NCBI GenBank assembly: GCA_964500605.1
Contig: CAZCOS010000035.1
Location: 1 to 21,968 of the forward strand
Reading direction: 5' to 3'
DNA from: Sterolibacterium sp964500605
GTDB taxonomy: Bacteria > Pseudomonadota > Gammaproteobacteria > Burkholderiales > Rhodocyclaceae
DNA: 21,968 nt
The position numbers were made by a program, and so were the translations under genes. The notes below the pieces were generated by a model. The model saw only the letters and a program-made list of their open reading frames with translations, had not been told where the DNA came from and searched no databases. Positions 16,656-21,968 of the stretch are shown here, in pieces (position 1 is the first letter of the stretch; every line of letters begins with the position of its first letter).

Positions 16656-16813
16656 GACTCCGCGGAGGCGAACCAGTGTTCACCCGCCATGTCCAATAGC
16701 TCCTTGTAGGTTGGAATGGTCGGCCGGATCATTCCGCACAACGTGCGGCACGGCGAAGGCATATCATTTCCCCTGCCAACTCATTTCGCGAGAACAACTA
16801 TCTATAGGTCGTC
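16656..16813. other. Spacer at the right edge of the low-GC island, with palindromes and a possible gene remnant
   Basis: This stretch marks the return to high GC. It contains CTCCGCGGAG (16658-16667) and the perfect inverted repeat CCGCAC-AAC-GTGCGG (16734-16748). On the minus strand, an ATG at 16760-16762 with AGGGG 8 bp upstream opens a short frame (MPSPCRTLCGMIRPTIPTYK and on). After roughly 34 codons the frame runs into antisense of the CoA ligase. It could be the 5' stump of a gene cut by insertion of the island, or chance. Confidence 0.35.
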
Positions 16814-18115
16814 ATGATTACCCACCCGGCTCGGACCCTGCGCCGGCAGCAGATTCTGGTCGGCACGCTGCTGTTCGCCGGCTATGCCGCCTACTACTTT
16901 TGCCGGTCCAACCTGTCCGTGGTGACTCCGCTGATCGTCGATGAGCTGCATGCCCAGGGGATGGACGGGGAGACAGCCCTGATGCGGGTTGGCGCGATTT
17001 CCTCCATCGGCGTGCTCGCCTACGCACTGGGGAAGCTTCTGCTCACGGCTTCGGCGGATCTGTGGGGCGGACGGCGGAGCTTCTGCCTCGGCCTTGCCGG
17101 CGGCTCGGTGTTCACCGTGCTGTTTGCGCTGGGCGGAGGCATCCCGTTTTTCACGATCGCCTGGGTCGGCAACCGGTTGACGCAGTCGGTGGGCTGGGCG
17201 GGCATGATGAAAATCTGCTCCCGCTGGTTCGACTTCCAGTCCCACGGCCGCGTCATCGCCATCCTTAGCCTCAGCTATCTGGTCGGTGACGCCGCGGCCC
17301 GCCAGACCATGGGCCTGCTGATCGAACACGGCGCCAGCTGGCGCTCAGTGTTCTATTTCGGCGCGGGAGTGGCAGCGCTCCTGTGGCTGTTGAACGTGCT
17401 GTGGCTTCGAAATTCCCGCACCGACGTGGGTCATGCGCCTGCCGAGGCGAATCCGCTCAACCTTTTCGCCGGCCACGAACGCCCCCCCGCTTCCATCCTG
17501 ACCCTGATGCGAATACTGCTTTGCAATGCCGCCTTCATCATGACCTGCGTTGTTTCCCTCGGATGCACGCTGGTCCGTGAATCCCTGGGAACCTGGACAC
17601 CGACGTATCTGCACGAGGCGACCCGCTTCAGTGTGGCGAGCGCGGCCCAATGGAGCGCCCTGTTTCCGCTGGTGGGTGCGGCCTCCGTGCTGGTGTCTGG
17701 CTGGGCCAGCGATCGCATCGGCGTCCATGGCCGCGCTGTCGTGCTGGCGCTGGGACTGGCCGGTTCAGCCGCAGCACTGACTGCCCTTGCCTTCCTGTCG
17801 ACCGCCTCGACCGCAGGGCCCTGGCTCGCCGTACTGCTGATCGCCATCATCTCCTTCTGCCTGCTCGGGCCTTATTCGAGCCTGGCCGGCGCGATGGCGC
17901 TGGATTTTGGCGGCGTGCATGCCGGTGCTGCCGCCTCCGGCCTCATCGATGGCGTCGGCTATCTGGGCGGTGTGCTTGCCGGAGCCGGCATACCGGAACT
18001 GTCGGCACATTTCGGCTGGCGCGGGGTGTATGTGGCGCTGGCCGCCGTCTGCCTGGCATCCACCCTGGCCTCGGGCAGCCTGTGCCTGCGGCAGATGCGG
18101 CAGCGGTACGCGTGA
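16814..18115 (+). CDS. MFS transporter of the organophosphate:phosphate antiporter (OPA, GlpT/UhpT-like) type
   Basis: An inner-membrane transporter of 433 residues with about 12 helices. Near the N-terminus, YAAYYFCRSNLSVVTPLI (24-41) is the signature of the OPA branch that includes GlpT and UhpT. It is followed by GKLLLTASADLWGGRRSF, the loop 2-3 motif. The second half repeats a SGWASDRIGVHGR loop. OPA members exchange sugar- or glycerol-phosphates for phosphate, but distant members carry other organic anions, and the substrate here cannot be named. The gene is high-GC like the left flank and unlike the preceding island, so it probably belongs to the ancestral chromosome. It stands alone and converges on the restriction endonuclease gene 26 bp away. 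AGG lies 6 bp before the ATG. Confidence 0.85.
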   Translation: MITHPARTLRRQQILVGTLLFAGYAAYYFCRSNLSVVTPLIVDELHAQGMDGETALMRVGAISSIGVLAYALGKLLLTASADLWGGRRSFCLGLAGGSVFTVLFALGGGIPFFTIAWVGNRLTQSVGWAGMMKICSRWFDFQSHGRVIAILSLSYLVGDAAARQTMGLLIEHGASWRSVFYFGAGVAALLWLLNVLWLRNSRTDVGHAPAEANPLNLFAGHERPPASILTLMRILLCNAAFIMTCVVSLGCTLVRESLGTWTPTYLHEATRFSVASAAQWSALFPLVGAASVLVSGWASDRIGVHGRAVVLALGLAGSAAALTALAFLSTASTAGPWLAVLLIAIISFCLLGPYSSLAGAMALDFGGVHAGAAASGLIDGVGYLGGVLAGAGIPELSAHFGWRGVYVALAAVCLASTLASGSLCLRQMRQRYA

Positions 18116-18135
18116 ACAAGATCTTGGCGAGAATT

Positions 18136-18153
18136 CAGGCGCTATCGCGCCTG
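18136..18153. terminator. Hairpin between convergent transporter and restriction endonuclease genes (possible weak bidirectional terminator)
   Basis: A perfect 7-bp GC-rich stem with a 4-base loop (CAGGCGC-TATC-GCGCCTG) lies in the 3' junction and includes the stop codon of the endonuclease gene. There is no T-run on either side, so intrinsic termination is uncertain. Position between convergent genes is the main argument. Confidence 0.4.
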
Positions 18154-19530
18154 CTCACATGAATCGACCTCGCGACTCGATGAGTACAATACGGGAATGT
18201 CCTTGCTGTTGACCCTGAATTGGCTGCGCCGCTTTGTTACCGGCTTCCCGGTAGACAACTTTTCAATCTTGATCCCGGGGTCGTAGTAGACCTTTCCGGC
18301 AGTCACGGCAGCCAGAAACAGTCCGAATTCCGCTCCCTCGCCGAGCAGCACACTCCGTCCGAATCGGTACTGCCGTTCAGGCGCCAAGCGTTGCTGAGAA
18401 GGCACGTACGCCGCATGCGCATGCTTCGTTTTCCAATGATCGATCAGCTTGGCGAACGACCACGCCATGGCTTCCCTGTCCCGGCGGTCCAGCAAACGAA
18501 TGGCACCGCTCGGGGAAAACTTCCGCTCCTCCGCTTTGAACCCATCCACAACCATCCGCAGACTCGTCCTGCCGTGCGCGACGCCGTTGGCTCGGTACAA
18601 ACCGCCGAAGTTCAGTCGATCGGGGCGCCCTCTTGTGTCGGGATAACCGTAGCAACTCAGGAACGCAAAAAGCCCGTCCTGTACATAGACGCCAGCCGTC
18701 GGCTCCGGCGTGAACAGCGTGACCACACTTGCACCGGGACGGGTCGAGTTGGACACGTTCCGCGCCTTTATCTCCCAACCACGGAAATCCGGCTGAGAAT
18801 ATCCGTTGGAACGAATTCCGAGCAACGATTCCAACGTATTGCCGTTGCAGTTGGATGCGTTGCATGGAACCAGCACGCCATTCTTGTCGAGGCGGCGCGA
18901 CGGAACCCAATCTCGACGATGAATCGCGCACAACTCTCGCATCAATTCCCGGAATCCGTCGACTCGCACCGAACCGGGTACGGACAGGATGAAGAACGCA
19001 CCGTACGTGTCCTGCGGATGTTGAGTGCCGATTTCCCGTGCCGCAGGCGATTCCGGCGGGAGAGCAATTCCCGAGACCTTCTTCCCGTTTCCCACGCCGA
19101 AAACGAGTATCCGATGGGGCTCTTCGCCTCGCCTGCTCTTGTCGAAAAGCGAGGACGGTGCGTCAGCGCAACCTCGCAGGAACCCGGAGAAGCGGACCTC
19201 GGGATACTGAGGGTAAAAGATCAGCTTGGCGTTCGGAGCATGACAGGCGCGCCCATCCTTCCTGATCCAGGAAAAGTCCAGTGCAGATCGGTATACCGCC
19301 TCCGCACCCCCTCCCTTTCGTGATACGGATTGATGAAGAGTCACTTCACCTGAGGGAATCTTGCCAACCTGCGACAGGTCGGGCGCGAGATAAACCTGAT
19401 TCTTGCTGTTGGCGTTGCGTGGCAAGATCTTGCACAAGAGTTCCGTGGCGCCGTTGTCCTTGAACAACCTGAACACCGTTGACAAAGTGATTTCAGATAG
19501 CCACTTGTCCTGGTCGCCGGAAATCGTCAT
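18142..19530 (-). CDS. Type II restriction endonuclease, MvaI/BcnI family, with long N-terminal extension
   Basis: A protein of 462 residues. The second half carries the MvaI/BcnI nuclease core: Glu234 in GNTLESLLG, Asp248 in SQPDFRGWEIKAR and Glu253-x-Lys255, forming the PD-(D/E)xK-type site. VVTLFTPEPT follows, and FRVNSKDIPVLY near the end resembles the MvaI C-terminus. MvaI and BcnI are only about 240 residues, so the first 220 or so are extra and not recognised. I start at the ATG at 19530, which overlaps the Vsr stop by one base (TGATG) and implies translational coupling. The partner methyltransferase is Dcm-like, so the expected target is CCWGG. It would cut unmethylated invading DNA in the cytoplasm. 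Confidence 0.88.
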   Translation of the reverse strand: MTISGDQDKWLSEITLSTVFRLFKDNGATELLCKILPRNANSKNQVYLAPDLSQVGKIPSGEVTLHQSVSRKGGGAEAVYRSALDFSWIRKDGRACHAPNAKLIFYPQYPEVRFSGFLRGCADAPSSLFDKSRRGEEPHRILVFGVGNGKKVSGIALPPESPAAREIGTQHPQDTYGAFFILSVPGSVRVDGFRELMRELCAIHRRDWVPSRRLDKNGVLVPCNASNCNGNTLESLLGIRSNGYSQPDFRGWEIKARNVSNSTRPGASVVTLFTPEPTAGVYVQDGLFAFLSCYGYPDTRGRPDRLNFGGLYRANGVAHGRTSLRMVVDGFKAEERKFSPSGAIRLLDRRDREAMAWSFAKLIDHWKTKHAHAAYVPSQQRLAPERQYRFGRSVLLGEGAEFGLFLAAVTAGKVYYDPGIKIEKLSTGKPVTKRRSQFRVNSKDIPVLYSSSREVDSCEQAR

Positions 19531-19940
19531 CAACGTTTCCCGCCCAACCGAATCCGTGCGATCAAAGCACGCATCTTCCGTTGACTCACCTGACACGACC
19601 ATACGACATGAGGCTGCCAGCCAAGTTGCCGAAGGCGGCGCTTCACCACCGTGTCTCTCCTCTTGTTTGCGGCGAATTTCTCCCGCCAGAATGCAGCGTT
19701 ACTCTCTGGAGTTGCCGCATATCGACACCCGGCGTGCCGATGCCAGAAGCAGCCATGAACAAACACGACAGCACGATACTTGGGAAGGACCACGTCAGGC
19801 TTGCCAGGGAGTCTTGCGTGCAACTGGAACCGCAGACCGGCACGATGAAGGTAGCTGCGTACAACCCGTTCGGGTTTCGTGTTTTTGCCTTGGATACCGG
19901 ACATCATCCGGCTCCGTGTGGGCCGATCCACAATATCCAT
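19530..19940 (-). CDS. vsr: Very short patch repair (Vsr) DNA mismatch endonuclease
   Basis: A small endonuclease of 136 residues that nicks next to T:G mismatches formed when 5-methylcytosine deaminates within the partner methyltransferase's site. Visible family features are the TRSRMMSGIQGKNTKPE N-terminus, LPGKPDVVLPKY with the catalytic Asp, VFVHGCFWHRHAGCR with the zinc/active-site Cys and His residues, and a LGWQPHVVW strand near the end. The ATG at 19940 fits the family; a TTG at 19946 would add two residues. It lies 61 bp after the methyltransferase stop and shares one base with the endonuclease start. Placing vsr between the methyltransferase and endonuclease is consistent with protecting the genome from the mutagenic cost of cytosine methylation. 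Confidence 0.93.
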   Translation of the reverse strand: MDIVDRPTRSRMMSGIQGKNTKPERVVRSYLHRAGLRFQLHARLPGKPDVVLPKYRAVVFVHGCFWHRHAGCRYAATPESNAAFWREKFAANKRRDTVVKRRLRQLGWQPHVVWSCQVSQRKMRALIARIRLGGKR

Positions 19941-20001
19941 CAGCAAACCACGCCAAGCAATGCCTCACCAAGGCGAATTCGGAGCGGCATGCGTCCTGTG
20001 C

Positions 20002-21246
20002 CTACACCGCCAGCAGGGATTTCTGCCTTGCCAAGTCAGGATCTGTCAGCTTCACGATGCGAGGCTTCATGACCCTGGCAACTTCTCGCATTACCGGCAC
20101 GACGACACTGTTGCCGAACTGCTTGTAAGCCTGCGTATCACTGACCGGGATCAGAAAATCGTCCGGGAAACCCATGAGCCGCGCACACTCACGCGGCGTC
20201 AGACGACGAGGACGCCTGTGCTTCCCCTGTGATACAAGAATCTCCGACCCATCCTTGTAGTACCGCGCGGACAGCGTACGGGCTACCTTGTCGCCGTCTA
20301 CCAAGCCAAAGCCGAATCCGTTGCCGGCTGCCTTGTGTTTGGCAGCGTATGCTTTCAAGTAGGCCCAGAGTTTCGGCGTGAGTGTGTATCGATCATCCAC
20401 CTTGGCCTGTGGACCGATCGTGTAGTGACCCTCTGACTGCTCGCTGCCATCTTGGGGATGCAGGATTGAAGAAAGTGCAGGTCCCTTCTTTGGCAACACC
20501 AAGTCCTTCCAATCGAAATCCGTCCCTTCCCTGAAACCGACAATCAGGATCCGCTCACGATGTTGTGGCACGAAATGGGAACCGTCGACGACTCTGCAAT
20601 GAATCTGGTAGTCGAGATCGTTTTCCAGCACTCTCTTGATGACTCGAAACGTGTTGCCCTTGTCATGGCTTACCAGATTCTTCACGTTCTCCAACAGGAA
20701 AGCAGCAGGACGCTTGGCAGCGATGATCCGCGCCACGTCGAAGAACAGGGTTCCTTGCGTCTCGTCGGCGAATCCATGCGCGCGCCCTAGTGCATTCTTC
20801 TTCGATACGCCGGCGATGCTGAACGGCTGGCAGGGGAAGCCCGCCAGCAACACGTCGTGGTCCGGAACGTCTCGTTCGTCAACCTTGGTAACGTCGCCCG
20901 CCAATACATGGGCGGAGTCGGGGAAGTTGGCAAGGTAGGTTTTCTGCGCCCAGGAATTCCACTCGCTGGTGAAAACGCACTGTCCGCCGTGCGCCTCGAA
21001 TGCCATGCGGATGCCGCCGATCCCGGCAAACAAGTCGATGAACTTGAAGTCGCGGTCGCCCACGCCAGAGTTGTCGGCAAGCGGCAGCAGACGTTGGCGG
21101 ATGGCATCCACCAAGTACGGCGGCGGCTCCGTTTCCCTGACTTCCCAGCGGCGCAACGTGCGTGCAGTAACACCCAACGCATCCGCCAACTCACGCTGGT
21201 TGTAGCGCCCACGAAGGGAAGTCAGGAGTTGAATCGGATCTTCCAC
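20002..21246 (-). CDS. dcm: DNA (cytosine-5) methyltransferase, Dcm/M.EcoRII-like, with N-terminal HTH
   Basis: A protein of 414 residues that methylates cytosine C5. Motifs appear in order: FIDLFAGIGG (I, 69-78), GFPCQPFSIAG with catalytic Cys139 (IV), ENVKNL (VI, 186-191), QHRERI (VIII, 228-233) and QAYKQFGNSVVVPV (X, 372-385). The target-recognition region (AAGNGFGFGLV, then RTLSARYYKDGSEIL) matches E. coli Dcm closely, which points to CCWGG. Residues 13-36 (YNQRELADALGVTARTLRRW) form a helix-turn-helix, as in M.EcoRII/M.SsoII-type enzymes that repress their own genes. The start is GTG at 21246, with GGAG 7 bp upstream. It is the first gene of the minus-strand methyltransferase-vsr-endonuclease set and has a palindromic operator over its promoter. 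Confidence 0.95.
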   Translation of the reverse strand: MEDPIQLLTSLRGRYNQRELADALGVTARTLRRWEVRETEPPPYLVDAIRQRLLPLADNSGVGDRDFKFIDLFAGIGGIRMAFEAHGGQCVFTSEWNSWAQKTYLANFPDSAHVLAGDVTKVDERDVPDHDVLLAGFPCQPFSIAGVSKKNALGRAHGFADETQGTLFFDVARIIAAKRPAAFLLENVKNLVSHDKGNTFRVIKRVLENDLDYQIHCRVVDGSHFVPQHRERILIVGFREGTDFDWKDLVLPKKGPALSSILHPQDGSEQSEGHYTIGPQAKVDDRYTLTPKLWAYLKAYAAKHKAAGNGFGFGLVDGDKVARTLSARYYKDGSEILVSQGKHRRPRRLTPRECARLMGFPDDFLIPVSDTQAYKQFGNSVVVPVMREVARVMKPRIVKLTDPDLARQKSLLAV

Positions 21247-21276
21247 AGGTCAGCTCCAAGCGGTGGGACAAGTACA

Positions 21277-21289
21277 GGACATTATGTCC
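21277..21289. promoter_or_regulatory. Palindromic operator candidate, GGACAT-T-ATGTCC
   Basis: A perfect 6+1+6 inverted repeat covers the methyltransferase -10 box. Another GGACA half-site lies 11 bp away at 21266-21270, one helical turn off in the same orientation, and a TGTCC at 21345-21349. The natural candidate ligand is the HTH of the methyltransferase itself. I recall that M.SsoII represses its own gene through a GGACA-type inverted repeat, but this is from memory. Confidence 0.55.
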
Positions 21290-21310
21290 CATTTCTTTTC
21301 CTTGCATCAA
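21281..21310 (-). promoter_or_regulatory. Promoter of the methyltransferase gene
   Basis: On the minus strand TTGATG (21305-21310), an 18-bp spacer and CATAAT (21281-21286) form a good sigma70-like promoter. Transcription would begin near 21274, leaving a leader of about 28 bases before the GTG at 21246. The -10 box is inside the palindrome at 21277-21289, so a bound repressor would block RNA polymerase. Confidence 0.6.
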
Positions 21311-21358
21311 GAATTGTTTTTCACCCTGGCTCACCGCACAAACTGTCCCTTGATGCAA
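21302..21358. repeat. Pair of 10-bp inverted repeats TTGCATCAAG / CTTGATGCAA
   Basis: The arms lie at 21302-21311 and 21349-21358, separated by 37 bases, upstream of the methyltransferase. The left arm overlaps the -35 box. They could be two binding sites for one protein or a long-range hairpin; neither is proven. Confidence 0.5.
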
Positions 21359-21472
21359 TTTCAGGCCCCACCATGGCGCACTCCTTGTCCGGCAGACAGG
21401 ACTCAAGGTCGACTGCTTTCCGTTTCATGCAGGAGCTCAGATCCGACAACAACGCATCGAGTGGAAATGGCA

Positions 21473-21742
21473 TCAGCCGCGAACCATCCACCAGCCGACC
21501 AGGGCAGCTGTCACAGCCGGTACGAGAAAGATCACCAGCAGGATCGGCAGTTCATCACGCACGCTGTAGCCCGCATGATGCACGCCCACCCACATGTTGG
21601 CCGCTGCCACCAGCAGCCAGAACGGCACGAAATATCGGGTCGCCAACGCCATTGCGGCGGAGCTCGCGCCCCACAGCCAACCGAACAGGATGAAAACGCC
21701 CAAAAGGACGACACCTCCCAGCATCACCAGGACCATGTGCAT
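21473..21742 (-). CDS. Small membrane protein of unknown function
   Basis: An 89-residue hydrophobic protein that I do not recognise. Three likely membrane helices are visible: LVMLGGVVLLGVFILFGWLW near the N-terminus, FVPFWLLVAAANMWVGV in the middle and ILLVIFLVPAVTAALVGWWM at the end. A polar HHAGYSVRDELP loop separates the last two. The ATG at 21742 is preceded by GGAGG at 6 bp, a strong ribosome-binding site, which supports it as a real gene; an ATG two codons later is possible. It lies 47 bp downstream of the stop of a hydrolase gene on the same strand and is preceded by a palindrome. It ends 226 bp before the methyltransferase start and is not obviously part of the restriction system. 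Confidence 0.75.
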   Translation of the reverse strand: MHMVLVMLGGVVLLGVFILFGWLWGASSAAMALATRYFVPFWLLVAAANMWVGVHHAGYSVRDELPILLVIFLVPAVTAALVGWWMVRG

Positions 21743-21761
21743 GAGCAGCCTCCGAGCGTGT

Positions 21762-21776
21762 TATCGACAATCGATA
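21762..21776. promoter_or_regulatory. Palindrome TATCGA-CAA-TCGATA upstream of the small membrane protein
   Basis: A perfect 6+3+6 inverted repeat lies about 20 bp upstream of the small gene's start, between it and the preceding hydrolase stop. Size and symmetry suit a dimeric repressor site. The regulator is unknown. Confidence 0.4.
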
Positions 21777-21789
21777 CATTACCAGACTG

Positions 21790-21968
21790 TCAGTTCCCCG
21801 CCCTTTGCACGACGAAGCGCCTCACCGCGTCATTGAATGCCCGACGGTTGTCATCACCGTCGTACACCTCGTGCGGCCCCGCCAATGGGACGAACACGAA
21901 TCGCTGCGCCGGCACGCCGGCTTCCAGGAACAGACTGCCGTCCGCCGCGCCGAAATCGAAATAGCCGG
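21790..21968 (-). CDS. C-terminal end of a probable alpha/beta-fold hydrolase (cut by window edge)
   Basis: The last 58 codons and the TGA of a gene entering from the right edge are visible. The translation reads GYFDFGAADGSLFLEAGVPA, then RFVFVPLAGPHEVYDGDDNR and AFNDAVRRFVVQRAGN. A late His in a GPHEVYDGDDN context, followed by an amphipathic helix, is what the end of an alpha/beta hydrolase or esterase looks like. Without the nucleophile region this is only a suggestion. Codon use is GC-rich, like the chromosomal flanks. Confidence 0.6.
   Translation of the reverse strand, partial: GYFDFGAADGSLFLEAGVPAQRFVFVPLAGPHEVYDGDDNRRAFNDAVRRFVVQRAGN

Noticed and set aside
5345..16675. Shared GAGGCGAACC at both borders of the low-GC island as attachment-site repeats
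   Set aside because: The match is only 10 bp and the left copy lies inside the alpha/beta hydrolase coding sequence; no integrase is present.
18220..19323. A 367-codon plus-strand frame opposite the restriction endonuclease
   Set aside because: The minus strand carries the MvaI/BcnI catalytic motifs and is coupled to vsr; the plus frame shows none.

Overview
The window looks like chromosomal DNA of a GC-rich Gram-negative proteobacterium, probably beta- or gamma-. It carries a TonB-dependent receptor, a Tat-type export signal, LysR regulation and a Dcm/Vsr-like pair. The exact taxon cannot be fixed from the sequence. There are 19 protein-coding genes (two cut by the window edges) and no rRNA, tRNA, CRISPR array or insertion sequence that I can support.

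Region A (1-5282, high GC): a tightly packed minus-strand operon, read from 4267 down to the left edge. It encodes an aldehyde dehydrogenase, a DapA/NAL-superfamily lyase, an L-aspartate dehydrogenase (NadX family), a calcineurin-like phosphoesterase and the start of a PLP aminotransferase. Two of the junctions are ATGA overlaps. A divergent LysR regulator (4377-5282) shares an AT-rich control region with the operon. The gene set suggests catabolism of an amino/keto acid: aldol-type cleavage, aldehyde oxidation and amino-group handling. The substrate is unknown.

Region B (5336-16655, visibly lower GC and different codon use): a catabolic island. On the minus strand are an alpha/beta hydrolase and two NAD-type SDR dehydrogenases, then a divergent XRE-cupin regulator. 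Next, again on the minus strand, are a Tat-exported phosphotriesterase-family hydrolase and a TonB-dependent receptor with its own sigma70-like promoter. On the plus strand, after about 560 bp without a convincing gene, come kynureninase, an MFS transporter and an aryl-CoA ligase that best fits 2-aminobenzoate-CoA ligase. Together they suggest uptake of an aromatic compound through the receptor and periplasmic hydrolysis. Kynureninase would then release anthranilate, which would be activated to anthraniloyl-CoA. The usual upstream (tryptophan dioxygenase) and downstream (aminobenzoyl-CoA oxygenase) enzymes are not in the window.

Region C (16814-18115, high GC again): an OPA-type MFS transporter.

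Region D (18142-21310): a type II restriction-modification system on the minus strand. It has a Dcm-like cytosine-5 methyltransferase with an N-terminal HTH, a Vsr mismatch endonuclease, and an MvaI/BcnI-family restriction endonuclease with an unusually long N-terminal extension. The target is most likely CCWGG. Upstream of the methyltransferase is a promoter whose -10 element lies inside a perfect GGACAT-T-ATGTCC palindrome, which looks like an autoregulatory operator.

Region E (21473-21968): a small three-helix membrane protein, preceded by a TATCGA-CAA-TCGATA palindrome, and the C-terminal end of a probable alpha/beta-fold hydrolase that runs off the window.
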